This document shows, piece after piece, positions 1 to 8,466 of a stretch of DNA of 64,000 nt (position 1 is its first letter; the number at the start of each line of letters is the position of its first letter). The DNA is taken from contig NZ_FXZD01000005.1 of NCBI RefSeq assembly GCF_900169145.1, positions 62,001 through 126,000 on the forward strand, read 5' to 3'. The notes under the pieces were generated by a model. It worked only from the letters and a program-made list of their open reading frames with translations, searched no databases and was not told the DNA's origin. The position numbers and the translations under genes were made by a program. The stretch is from Brevibacterium antiquum CNRZ 918 (GTDB taxonomy: Bacteria; Actinomycetota; Actinomycetes; Actinomycetales; Brevibacteriaceae).

Positions 1-1
1 T

Positions 2-1189
2 GTCATCGCACTGTTCGACTTCTTCCTCGTTCCCCCGCCGAGGTTGGTCTCCCTGCAGCGCACACCTGGGCCGATGGTCCGGCTGGGTGACCCCACCGAC
101 TGCACACTCACCCTGGTCAACGAGTCCCCCAAACGTCTGCGCGTCGCGGTTCGTGATGCTTGGTCACCCAGTGCAGGAGCCAAGAACACCCGCTCACATT
201 TCGACCTGCCCCCGGGCGAGAACACACGGGTGGTCACACAGCTTCTGCCCGTGCGCCGCGGCGCCCTGCACGCGGACAAGGTCACCATCCGCTCCCGCAG
301 CGTCCTCGGGTTCATCGCCCGACAGAAGAGCTTCGATGTGCCGGCGATCGTCCGGGTCCTGCCCCCGTTCATCTCCCGACGCGAACTTCCGTCGAAGACG
401 CAGAAGCTGCGTGAACTCGACGGCCGATCTGCCGTGATGATCCGCGGCATGGGCACGGAGTTCGATTCCCTGCGCGACTACGTCGATGGTGATGATGTGC
501 GCTCAATCGACTGGCGTGCCAGCGCCCGCGCCCAGGACCTGGTCGTCAAGACCTGGCGACCCGAGCGTGACCGCAGGGTCGTCATCGTCGTCGATTCCTC
601 GAGGCTGGCTGCGCGACGGTGCGGAGACGGCACGATCTTCGATGCTGCCCTGGAGTCTGCCCTGCTGTTGACTGCTCTGGCCTCTGGAGCAGGTGACCGA
701 GTCGATGTCATCGTCGCCGATGCACGTATCCGCGCAATCGCCTCAAGCCATCGTTCGAAGGATCCAGTCCATGACCTGTCTGTGGCGCTGACAACGGTCC
801 ACCCGGAACTCTACGATGCCGACTGGGAGCAGATCTCGTCGACCGTTCTGGCCACCTCACGCCAGCATGCCCTCGTCGTCCTCGTCACCGCTTTGGATGA
901 GGGCAGCGTCTCTGATGAGATCCTGCCGGTTCTGCCGACACTGTTGGCCCGTCACCGGGTGGTGCTGGCTTCGGTGGAGGACCCTGGCCTGAGCGAACTG
1001 ACGGCGAAGCGCGAGAGCCCAGATGAGATCTTCACGGCCGCCGCTGCAGAATCGGAGCTGCTGACGTCGAAGTCCCTGCAGACTCGTCTGCGTGGAGCCG
1101 GTGTCCAGTCCGTCGAAGCCGGCCCCGATGACCTGCCTGGTGCACTGGCCGATCTCTACATCAACCTCAAGGCCACGGGCAAGCTTTAG
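2..1189 (+). CDS. DUF58 domain protein, 5' end cut by window edge
   Basis: The frame is open from the window edge: codons from position 2 read VIALFDFFLVPPPR before the first internal TTG/ATG candidates, so the true start and probably one or two N-terminal membrane helices lie outside. The rest shows the DUF58 core, with the conserved stretch GTEFDSLRDYVDGDDVRSID at about 456-515 followed by a WRASAR..LVVKTWRPERDR segment. DUF58 proteins resemble von Willebrand A folds and usually sit beside MoxR AAA+ ATPases; that partner would be just upstream and is not visible. The gene converges on the SpoIIM-like gene. The family is certain; its biochemical role is not established. Confidence 0.9.
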   Translation, partial: VIALFDFFLVPPPRLVSLQRTPGPMVRLGDPTDCTLTLVNESPKRLRVAVRDAWSPSAGAKNTRSHFDLPPGENTRVVTQLLPVRRGALHADKVTIRSRSVLGFIARQKSFDVPAIVRVLPPFISRRELPSKTQKLRELDGRSAVMIRGMGTEFDSLRDYVDGDDVRSIDWRASARAQDLVVKTWRPERDRRVVIVVDSSRLAARRCGDGTIFDAALESALLLTALASGAGDRVDVIVADARIRAIASSHRSKDPVHDLSVALTTVHPELYDADWEQISSTVLATSRQHALVVLVTALDEGSVSDEILPVLPTLLARHRVVLASVEDPGLSELTAKRESPDEIFTAAAAESELLTSKSLQTRLRGAGVQSVEAGPDDLPGALADLYINLKATGKL

Positions 1190-1220
1190 TGCCCTCACAC
1201 AGCGGTGGAGGTTCTGCCGG

Positions 1221-2219
1221 TCACCGGTCTGTGGCGAGGATCGAGTAGCCGGCTTGGTGTTCGTCGAGATCGGCACTGAGCCCGGCTCTGGCGGCACGCT
1301 TTCCGAAGTACCACGCGTAGGCGATGACTGCGGCAGTGTAGAGGACGCCGATGGCGATCTTGAGTGTCGGCGGAATCGGGTTGGGGGTGACGAATCCTTC
1401 GATGAGTCCCGAGATGAACAACATGATGACCAGCCCACCGGCAACGGTCAGCAGCGACCTGGCCTCCGAGGCGAGTTTGTTCCGCCGCAGCTGCGGTCCC
1501 GGCACCACCCAGGCGAAGAACAGTCTCAGACCCGCTGCTGCTGCGAGGATGATGCAGCTGATCTCGGGGATTCCGTGCGGGAGGATGTACCAGAAGAAGT
1601 CCGAACCGCGGTCGAACTCGAACATCATCGCACCGGAGAAGCCCACGTTGACAGCGTTGGAGAACAGCCCGGAGACGACGAAGACTCCGGTAATGCCCAA
1701 GAGCACGAACTGCACCGCGATCCACGCGTTGTTCGTCCACACGCCCACGGCGAAGAACCCGTTCGGATTCTCCTTGTAGTAGTCGACGAAATCATGTTCG
1801 GCGAACTGTTTGCGGAAGGAGTGGTCGCCGAAGGTCTCGAGGACCTCCGGGTGCATGCCCGCCCAGATCCCGGCCAGGCTCGCCACGGCCAGGAAGCACG
1901 CGGCGACGATGAGGAAGTCCCACCTCAGCCGGTAGATCGACAGCGGCAGGCTGATCACGAAGAAACGAGAGAAGCCAGACAGCCCGCCGGCGGGAACTGC
2001 CGAGAGATGGTTGCGTGAACGATGGACTATCGCCGACAGCCGCGCAGCCTCCAGAGAGTCAGGAGCCACCGTCATGATCCGTGACAAGTCCTTCGACGCA
2101 TCTCGATAGAGGTCGAGGAATCTGTGGGTCTGGGCCGGGTTCAGCGAGTTCTTCTTCGCCAGCATGGACAGCTCTCGCCACTTGTCGCCGTGCAGTTCGG
2201 CCAGCAGATTCGGGTCCAT
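1221..2219 (-). CDS. Stage II sporulation protein M-like membrane protein
   Basis: A 332-residue protein with an N-terminal soluble helical part (about 1-100) and then at least five hydrophobic segments, including FLIVAACFLAVASLAGIWAG and AWIAVQFVLLGITGVFVVSG. The layout matches the SpoIIM/DUF95 family, which in non-sporulating actinobacteria is found with DUF58 and RDD proteins, exactly the neighbours here. It is divergent from the RDD gene with about 90 bp between starts, so the two probably share a promoter region. ATG start at 2219. In this non-sporulating context a membrane or envelope function is likely, but the substrate is unknown. Confidence 0.85.
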   Translation of the reverse strand: MDPNLLAELHGDKWRELSMLAKKNSLNPAQTHRFLDLYRDASKDLSRIMTVAPDSLEAARLSAIVHRSRNHLSAVPAGGLSGFSRFFVISLPLSIYRLRWDFLIVAACFLAVASLAGIWAGMHPEVLETFGDHSFRKQFAEHDFVDYYKENPNGFFAVGVWTNNAWIAVQFVLLGITGVFVVSGLFSNAVNVGFSGAMMFEFDRGSDFFWYILPHGIPEISCIILAAAAGLRLFFAWVVPGPQLRRNKLASEARSLLTVAGGLVIMLFISGLIEGFVTPNPIPPTLKIAIGVLYTAAVIAYAWYFGKRAARAGLSADLDEHQAGYSILATDR

Positions 2220-2312
2220 GGTTCAACCCTATCTGAGAGCTCCACCGACCAGAATGTGTGTCCCAGGCGATCCGCTGTGAAGTGGGGGTGCCGATTATGA
2301 CAGGATGGATTT

Positions 2313-3137
2313 GTGAGTACTTTGGTGACGGGTGAAGCCGTCGAGCTGAGCATCCAACCTGCGGCCCTGGCGGCACGCGCGTTGAGCTGCCTCATCGACT
2401 ACATCGTCTACACGATCGTCAACATCGGGCTCATCATCGCCATGTTCTGGTTCCTGCTGCGGGTCCTCGACGTCAATGAACTACTGCTGACATCGGTTCT
2501 GACCATCATGAGCATCTCGGTGTTCGTGCTCCTGCCCATGGTCATCGAAGTCCTCACCCATGGCCGCTCGATCGGCAAGCTCATCCTCGGCCTGCGAGTC
2601 GTCCGCGACGACGGTGGTGCCGTGCGCGCCAGGCATTCGTTCATCCGCGCCATCCTCTGGCCCTTCGAGATCCTATCGACCGGCGGCGGACTGGCTGCCC
2701 TTTCCGGTCTGGTCTCGCCACAGTCCAAGCGCCTCGGCGACTACATGGCCGGGACCATGGCCGTCAGCGAACGCAGCGCCCCACCCCAACCGGTCCGCAC
2801 GCATGTCTCACCGCACCTGCGGAATTGGCTGGCAGAGACCGACATCGCCACGCTTCCTGCCGGACTGCACCGACGAGTTGTGCAGTTCCTGGCGATGTCG
2901 GAGAATCTGGGCCGCGATTCGCGCTGGGAGCGGGCGAAGGAGCTCGCCACCGAACTCAACCCCTATGTCGCACCGGCACCGCCGGAGGGGACGATGCCCG
3001 AACAGTTCCTGTCAGCGGTCATCCACCGGCAACGGTCCGCAGAGTTCGCGAAGCAGCAGCGCCGCAGCGAGCAGTCTCAAGCCTTCCGTGCAGGAGTCAA
3101 CTCTCTCCCTCATGGACTGAGCCTGCAGAGCCGCTAG
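2313..3137 (+). CDS. RDD family membrane protein
   Basis: A 274-residue protein starting with GTG at 2313. Residues 15-150 form the RDD domain: ARALSCLIDYIVYTIV carries the Arg-Asp pair in the first helix, a second helix follows, and GRSIGKLILGLRVVRDDG is the typical loop before the third helix. The C-terminal 120 residues are soluble and charged, with no domain I recognise. The genomic partners are the SpoIIM-like and DUF58 genes. RDD proteins have been linked to ion or small-molecule transport, but nothing in the sequence fixes a substrate. The gene converges with sahH over a 42-bp spacer. Confidence 0.85.
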   Translation: MSTLVTGEAVELSIQPAALAARALSCLIDYIVYTIVNIGLIIAMFWFLLRVLDVNELLLTSVLTIMSISVFVLLPMVIEVLTHGRSIGKLILGLRVVRDDGGAVRARHSFIRAILWPFEILSTGGGLAALSGLVSPQSKRLGDYMAGTMAVSERSAPPQPVRTHVSPHLRNWLAETDIATLPAGLHRRVVQFLAMSENLGRDSRWERAKELATELNPYVAPAPPEGTMPEQFLSAVIHRQRSAEFAKQQRRSEQSQAFRAGVNSLPHGLSLQSR

Positions 3138-3159
3138 GGCTCCACAGGCTCAGGTTCGA

Positions 3160-3187
3160 CTCAGTACCTCATCAGTCCCTCAGTACC
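3160..3187. repeat. Two-copy 19-bp-spaced repeat at the sahH stop codon
   Basis: CTCAGTACC occurs at 3160-3168 and again at 3179-3187, a 19-bp spacing. The second copy contains the sahH stop codon (TGA on the minus strand at 3180-3182) and its last sense codon, so the gene end is duplicated just downstream. It fills most of the convergent RDD/sahH spacer. No good terminator hairpin was seen here. Confidence 0.6.
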
Positions 3188-4640
3188 GGTAGTGCTCGGG
3201 CTTGTAGGGTCCGGCGACGTCGACTCCGATGTATTCGGCTTGTTCCTTCGACAGCTCGGACAAGTTCGCTCCAAGTGCAGGCAGGTGGAGGCGGGCGACC
3301 TTCTCGTCGAGTTCCTTCGCCAGACGGTGCACATCGTTGTCGTAGCGATCGGGGCTGACCCAGAGTTCGATCTGGGCGAGCACCTGATTGGCGAACGAGG
3401 CGCTCATCACGAACGAGGGGTGACCGGTCGCGTTGCCCAGGTTGAGCAGGCGGCCTTCGGAGAGGACGAGGAAGTCCGTCTGATCGCGGTCCAGCCCCAT
3501 GTCGGCAGGGACGGGCACGCGCCATTCGTGGACCTGGGGCTTGATCTCGACCTTTGCGACTCCGGGGATCTTGGCCAACCCGGCCAGATCGATCTCATCG
3601 TCGAAGTGCCCGACGTTGCCGATGATTGCCCCGGGTTTGAGGCTGCGGAGCACCTCGACTCCGACCACACGCGTGTTGCCGGTGGTCGTGATGACGATGT
3701 CAGCGGTTGGTGCCACAGTGTCGAGGTGTTCGACCTGGTAGCCGTCCATCGTCGCCTGCAGAGCACAGATCGGGTCGATCTCGGTGACGATGACCCTGGC
3801 ACCCTGACCGCGCAGAGCCTCGGCGGCTCCCTTACCGACGTCACCGTAGCCGACGACGACGGCGATCTTGCCGCCGATGAGAACATCGGTGGCACGGTTG
3901 AGGCCATCGGGCAGGGAGTGGCGAATGCCGTAGCGGTTGTCGAACTTCGATTTCGTCACCGAATCGTTGACGTTGATGGCGGGGAAAGGAAGGTTCCCCT
4001 CCTCGGCCAGACGGTAGAGGCGATTGACTCCCGTTGTGGTCTCCTCGCTGACGCCCTTGATGTCGGCAGCCATGCGACCGAAGCGGCCAGGTGAGGCCTC
4101 AAGCGATTTCTGCACCTGTGCCAGAAGGACCTTGAATTCCTCCGGGGCGTCCTCACCCGCGGCGGGGACTCCCCCGTCGAGTTCGGCCTGGGCACCCTTG
4201 AGGACGTACATGGTGGCGTCGCCGCCGTCGTCGAGGATGAGGTTCGCGCCCTGCGCGAAGTCGAAGATCTTGTCTGCGGCCCACCAGTACTCTTCGAGGG
4301 TCTCACCCTTCCAGGCAAAGACCGGCACACCGGCCGGGGCGTCGACACTGCCGGTGCCGACGACAACGGCGGCAGCCGCCTCGTCCTGAGTGGAGAAGAT
4401 GTTGCAGCTGGCCCAACGCACCTGTGCCCCGAGTACGACAAGAGTCTCGATGAGCACAGCCGTCTGCACCGTCATGTGCAGGCTGCCGGCGATGCGGGCC
4501 CCGGTCAGCGGCTTGCTCTGACCGAATTCTTCACGCAGTGCGATGAGCCCTGGCATCTCACGTTCGGCCAGTCGGATCTGGTGCCGGCCGGCCTCGGCCA
4601 GGCTCAGATCGGCAACCTTGAAATCGGTGGATTCGAGCAC
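3180..4640 (-). CDS. sahH: Adenosylhomocysteinase
   Basis: S-adenosyl-L-homocysteine hydrolase, which splits SAH to adenosine and homocysteine with bound NAD and so drains the product of methyl-transfer reactions. The 486-residue length is that of the actinobacterial form with the roughly 40-residue insertion in the catalytic domain. Visible motifs are [15 protein letters not shown] near residue 78, the [13 protein letters not shown] substrate segment near 222, the NAD-binding glycine loop [17 protein letters not shown] near 260, and the C-terminal KPEHYRY that reaches the neighbouring subunit's cofactor. The start is GTG at 4640, preceded by GGAGGTATT, a strong ribosome-binding site. It lies about 45 bp downstream of manB on the same strand. 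Confidence 0.98.
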   Translation of the reverse strand: MLESTDFKVADLSLAEAGRHQIRLAEREMPGLIALREEFGQSKPLTGARIAGSLHMTVQTAVLIETLVVLGAQVRWASCNIFSTQDEAAAAVVVGTGSVDAPAGVPVFAWKGETLEEYWWAADKIFDFAQGANLILDDGGDATMYVLKGAQAELDGGVPAAGEDAPEEFKVLLAQVQKSLEASPGRFGRMAADIKGVSEETTTGVNRLYRLAEEGNLPFPAINVNDSVTKSKFDNRYGIRHSLPDGLNRATDVLIGGKIAVVVGYGDVGKGAAEALRGQGARVIVTEIDPICALQATMDGYQVEHLDTVAPTADIVITTTGNTRVVGVEVLRSLKPGAIIGNVGHFDDEIDLAGLAKIPGVAKVEIKPQVHEWRVPVPADMGLDRDQTDFLVLSEGRLLNLGNATGHPSFVMSASFANQVLAQIELWVSPDRYDNDVHRLAKELDEKVARLHLPALGANLSELSKEQAEYIGVDVAGPYKPEHYRY

Positions 4641-4684
4641 AATACCTCCATCGGGAACGGAAACTGTTGTCGTCTGAGTCGAGT

Positions 4685-6160
4685 CTATTGCCTTCGAGCC
4701 TCGACGAATTCACTGGCCTGTGCGGTCAGTTCGCGAAGTCGTTGCGGATCGCTGGCTTCAACATTGAGTCGCACCAGGGGCTCCGTGTTCGACTTGCGCA
4801 GGTTGATCCACCAGTCCTCTCCCTGCAGCCCGATCCCGTCGAGGTCGTCGACCGTGTTCGTCGGGAAATCACCGGACTTCGTGGCGAAGGCGGTCAAGAC
4901 TGAGTCGGGGTCTGCCACGGTGAAGTTGATCTCTCCCGATTGGACGTAGAGGTCGTAGTCGGAGACGAGTCGTGACGCCGGTGCCCCGGTCTTCGCCAGG
5001 GCGGCAATCAAGTGGCAGGCAGCGAGCATACCGGAGTCCGCACCGTAGAACTCGTCGAAGTAGAAGTGAGCGGAGTGTTCGCAGGCAAAGACGGCATGCT
5101 CGGTGCGCATGAGTGTTTTGATGCCCGAATGCCCGACCTTCGAACGGACCGCCACCCCGCCGGCGGCTGCGATTGTGGCCGGAACACTGCGTGAGGTGAT
5201 GAGATTGTGGATGACCACCGGTTCAGCGACACCGGCGGCCTTGGCGCGGGCGATCTCGCGTTCGGCGACGAGTGCGCCCACGGCCGAGGGCGACATGGTC
5301 GCTCCGGTTTCGTCGATGAAGAAGCAGCGATCGGCATCCCCATCGAAGGCCAGCCCCAAGTCCGCACCGTGAGCGACCACCGCACGGGAGACGTCGAGGA
5401 GGTTCTCCGGTTTCAGCGGATTCGCCTCATGGTTGGGAAACGTGCCGTCGAGTTCAGTGAAAAGACCGATGACATTGAACGGCACCCCTGCGTACCCGGA
5501 ATCGGTGCCGAAGACCTCACCGAGGAGTTTGCCCGCCATGCCGTTGCCGCAGTCGACGACGACCTTCAGCCCTGTGACCTCGTCGACGTGAGTCAGGGTT
5601 CGGATGCGTTCGACGTAGCGTTCGCGCATCTCCGCGGCGGCGGCCCCATCGATGCGGACCGCAGGTGCCGAGCCAGAGGCTGCGTGATCGGTGGGTGCCT
5701 GCGGTGCCAATTCCTTGATCCGGCCCAGGCCTGAGGCGAGGCTGACACCTGCGGCACGTGGGCCGCAGATCTTGATCCCGTTGTAGTCGGCCGGGTTGTG
5801 ACTCGCAGTGATCATCGCGCCGGGAAGGTCGAAGATCCCCGAGGCGAAGTACAGCTGGTCCGTCGAGCACAGGCCCAACACCACCGCTCGATATCCGGCC
5901 GCTTCGATGCCTGCGGCGAAGGCCTGGGCGAAGCCGGGTGAACTGGGTCGCATATCGTGTCCGAGAACCAGCTCGGTGGTCGAATGGAGTTCCGACATGG
6001 CAGTGGCGGAGGCCCAGCCGAGGGCGTAGAGGACATCGGCATCGAGCTGGTCGGGGATGCGGCCACGGATGTCATAGGCACCGACCGCGAAGTCGAGCGC
6101 AGTCGCACGAGCAGCGACGAGTTCGGGACTGGGATCGGCGCCGCGACTGGGTTCGGTCAT
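4685..6160 (-). CDS. manB: Phosphomannomutase/phosphoglucomutase
   Basis: An alpha-D-phosphohexomutase that interconverts mannose-6-phosphate and mannose-1-phosphate, feeding GDP-mannose for wall glycans. The 491 residues carry the phosphoserine loop TASHNP with Ser120, the metal-binding loop DGDADRCFF near 271, the sugar-specificity loop region CEHSAHFYF, and the C-terminal phosphate-binding [12 protein letters not shown]. All catalytic motifs are intact. The start codon at 6160 overlaps the end of the DUF3499 gene by 4 bp, so the two are probably co-translated. The Rv3257c-Rv3259 neighbourhood of M. tuberculosis has the same order, supporting the mannose role over a purely glucose one. Confidence 0.95.
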   Translation of the reverse strand: MTEPSRGADPSPELVAARATALDFAVGAYDIRGRIPDQLDADVLYALGWASATAMSELHSTTELVLGHDMRPSSPGFAQAFAAGIEAAGYRAVVLGLCSTDQLYFASGIFDLPGAMITASHNPADYNGIKICGPRAAGVSLASGLGRIKELAPQAPTDHAASGSAPAVRIDGAAAAEMRERYVERIRTLTHVDEVTGLKVVVDCGNGMAGKLLGEVFGTDSGYAGVPFNVIGLFTELDGTFPNHEANPLKPENLLDVSRAVVAHGADLGLAFDGDADRCFFIDETGATMSPSAVGALVAEREIARAKAAGVAEPVVIHNLITSRSVPATIAAAGGVAVRSKVGHSGIKTLMRTEHAVFACEHSAHFYFDEFYGADSGMLAACHLIAALAKTGAPASRLVSDYDLYVQSGEINFTVADPDSVLTAFATKSGDFPTNTVDDLDGIGLQGEDWWINLRKSNTEPLVRLNVEASDPQRLRELTAQASEFVEARRQ

Positions 6161-6552
6161 GAATCGCCGATGATGCGCAGGTGACCGTGTTTGCGGCCAG
6201 GCATCGATCCGTCGCTGCGCCTCTCGGTCGTCGACGTCGACGGCGCTGCTGCCTCACCTGTTCTCGCGCCGTCCCCGGGTCGTCCCGCGGCTTCCCGGAC
6301 AGCGTCGGCGATGGCCAACAGGTCGTCATGGGTGCGCTCGGGCGGCGCCTGCTCACCTTGAATGCGGATGAGCTGCCACCCCACCGGCGGGGTCAGTTTT
6401 GCGGCATGGTCGGCACACAGGTCATGGGCACCGGGCTCGGCACGACGCGACAGCGGACCGATGACGACACAGGCATCAGCGTGCACGTACGTCATGGTGG
6501 CTGCGGCACTGCGCGAGCAGCTGACTTTTGAACACAATCTCACGGCTGACAC
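6157..6552 (-). CDS. DUF3499 family protein
   Basis: A small Cys-containing actinobacterial protein. The family signature begins VRLCSKVSCSRSAAATMTYVHADACVVIGPL and continues with PGAHDLCADHAAKLTPPVGWQ. The two CxxxxC-like pairs and the His suggest a metal-binding ribbon. The frame is open to an ATG at 6627, but homology starts at the valines coded by GTG at 6552 or 6543; I chose 6552. The long form would overlap the divergent gene at 6626. The C-terminal 45 residues are low-complexity. It overlaps manB by 4 bp. Function unknown. Confidence 0.8.
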   Translation of the reverse strand: MSAVRLCSKVSCSRSAAATMTYVHADACVVIGPLSRRAEPGAHDLCADHAAKLTPPVGWQLIRIQGEQAPPERTHDDLLAIADAVREAAGRPGDGARTGEAAAPSTSTTERRSDGSMPGRKHGHLRIIGDS

Positions 6553-6625
6553 AGTCGACCACTTTACACGCGAGGACCGCCTGTCCCCGTCAGCCAGGGC
6601 CGTATGGTCAGTACAATGTTGACTC

Positions 6626-6985
6626 ATGAGTACCAGGCGTCATCGTGACCGGCACGGCCGCGGACTGCGGTCCCCGCTGTTCTTAGCCGACGTCCCAGCG
6701 CGTCTGCGCCGGGCGGAGAGCTTCGCTCGTGTCGCGGCCGAGGAGTTCGCCCGTTTCCGGGTGCAGGAACCGGCACTGCTCGCCGAGGTGGTGCTGGCCA
6801 TCGATGCAGTTCCACCGGCAAGTTCTACTGAACCTGCCTTCGGCCGGGTCTTTCCGGCCACCGCGCACAGGCTCACGCACATCGTCCTCTATCGGCGAGT
6901 CATCGAGTACCACAGCAGCGGGCAGCGGGATTCCCTCATTGCCGAAGTGGTCGCCGACCAGGTCGAAATCCTCCGCAACTCATAG
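6626..6985 (+). CDS. Metallopeptidase-family (Rv3259-like) protein, zinc motif degenerate
   Basis: A 119-residue protein resembling the PF06262 zincin-like family and M. tuberculosis Rv3259. LRRAESFARVAAEEFARF aligns with the family's opening helix and FPATAHRLTHIVLYRRVIE with its central strand. In canonical members the last helix carries HExxH; here the matching helix reads SLIAEVVADQVEIL, with no His-Glu pair, so zinc hydrolysis is doubtful. ATG start at 6626, divergent from DUF3499 and manB. It converges with DUF5719, leaving 23 bp. Confidence 0.75.
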   Translation: MSTRRHRDRHGRGLRSPLFLADVPARLRRAESFARVAAEEFARFRVQEPALLAEVVLAIDAVPPASSTEPAFGRVFPATAHRLTHIVLYRRVIEYHSSGQRDSLIAEVVADQVEILRNS

Positions 6986-7008
6986 ATGCGACTACGCTCT
7001 CACGATTG

Positions 7009-8466
7009 TCAGCCGAGGCGGATGTCGCGGTAGGCCACACCGGCAGGTGCCGGAGCCGGCTGCACGGCGGAGATCCCGGAGTCGGTGGTGACCACATAGC
7101 TGGCGTGGACGCCGTCGGACTGGGATCCCGAAGCATTCTCGCCGCTGATGACGATGGCGCGAACTGCATCCGGTGAGACCTCAGCAGGGCTGAATTCGGT
7201 GGTGCCGGTGGGGTTGAGGTCGATCGACTGGGGCTGCGTGAGCGATCCATCGTCGAGCATGCCTCTTACCTGCACCCGTCCCTGCCCTGGTGAAAGGTAC
7301 AATTTTCCGGTGCCCGTGCGAGGCAGGGCCATGATCTGGGAGTCGGCGAGGGTGTCGGTGGCGTTGATGCTTCCGAAGTCTGCGCTGCCCTTCTCTCCGT
7401 CCTGACCGATGAATGCGCTGGCCTGAATGCTCTGGTTTGAATCGAGGACGACGCTCGTGGCTTCAAGATCACCGAGCTCAGCCTCGGCGACTCCGTGTGC
7501 GACCACGGTCATCGATGAGCGCGGTATGTCGATCTCCCCGTCAGGTCCGTAGGCCTTGAGCGAAACCTCCGCCAGGTCGTCGCCCGGGTTGGCCACGCGC
7601 AGGCGTGCGTCCTTCCCGTCGAGTCCGGTGACGACCTGCTGCGAAGCGGAATCTGCTCCGCTGGTGGCCAGGTCGATGCCCTTGGGGGTCAGTCCGTCGA
7701 GCACGGTCTCTTGGAGGGAGCCGGCCACGACTCCCCCGTCGACCTTAACGTCGACGGCCAGTGCCTCGGCTCCCGCGGCGAGGCCCGCCAGTCGGATAGC
7801 TCGCTGTTTCCCGGCTTTGATGCTCACCTCTGTCGGCTCCCCGCGCTGTCCGGATGGTGTCATGAGAGTGACCTCGGCTTGGACGGGAACGTCGCCGGGA
7901 TTGCTCAGCAGCAGCTGGGAGTTCGATCCTGTGCCCCCGGAGCCAGCCAGAATCCGGAAGTTGCTCGCCGCTGACCCGCAGGTCAGGGTCGCCAGTCCGG
8001 TGAGATCGCCGGATGTGCCTTCAACGGTTTCCACGCCGGTCGTCAGCGCCGGCGCCCCCGGACGGGCGAACCCGGTGATGAGTTTGGTCTTGTCGATCGG
8101 ATCGTCACCGGAGACGAAGCCGTCGGAGCTGGGGTTGTCGAAGTTTGCTGACCCGCCCAGATCCGCAACCTGAAGACGGGCGGCGGAGACCGAGCCGTCG
8201 GCGGCACTGATCGGAGCGGAAGCGGAGACGGCACGAGTGGACACGTTCGAGTCGTCGACGAACTCCGCGTCGGTGCCCTCTGCCTCCTCATCGGTCAAGA
8301 GTGGGCCGGGGCAGATCACACGGGTGTCGGCGGTGGGCATTCTCACCTGCTCGGGGCTGCGGTCGAGTGTGCCCGGTGTCAGCGGGGTCAGGAATGAGGT
8401 CGTGGCTACGAGCACTCCAGGCACGGCGATCGCCGCGAAGGTCACGATGCTGCGCATGTGTTTCAT
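7009..8466 (-). CDS. DUF5719 family secreted protein
   Basis: A 485-residue exported protein. The start is ATG at 8466, giving MKHMRSIVTFAAIAVPGVLVA, an uncleaved or lipidless signal anchor of about 25 residues. The remainder is a beta-rich, Gly/Ser/Asp-rich extracellular region with repeated TLMTPSGQRG/KAYGPDGEIDIP-like segments, as in DUF5719. The ATG overlaps the TGA of the upstream glycosyltransferase as ATGA, so translation is probably coupled. A longer in-frame extension runs inside the glycosyltransferase gene and is rejected. It most likely acts with the membrane glycosyltransferase at the cell surface; no enzymatic motif was seen. Confidence 0.85.
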   Translation of the reverse strand: MKHMRSIVTFAAIAVPGVLVATTSFLTPLTPGTLDRSPEQVRMPTADTRVICPGPLLTDEEAEGTDAEFVDDSNVSTRAVSASAPISAADGSVSAARLQVADLGGSANFDNPSSDGFVSGDDPIDKTKLITGFARPGAPALTTGVETVEGTSGDLTGLATLTCGSAASNFRILAGSGGTGSNSQLLLSNPGDVPVQAEVTLMTPSGQRGEPTEVSIKAGKQRAIRLAGLAAGAEALAVDVKVDGGVVAGSLQETVLDGLTPKGIDLATSGADSASQQVVTGLDGKDARLRVANPGDDLAEVSLKAYGPDGEIDIPRSSMTVVAHGVAEAELGDLEATSVVLDSNQSIQASAFIGQDGEKGSADFGSINATDTLADSQIMALPRTGTGKLYLSPGQGRVQVRGMLDDGSLTQPQSIDLNPTGTTEFSPAEVSPDAVRAIVISGENASGSQSDGVHASYVVTTDSGISAVQPAPAPAGVAYRDIRLG

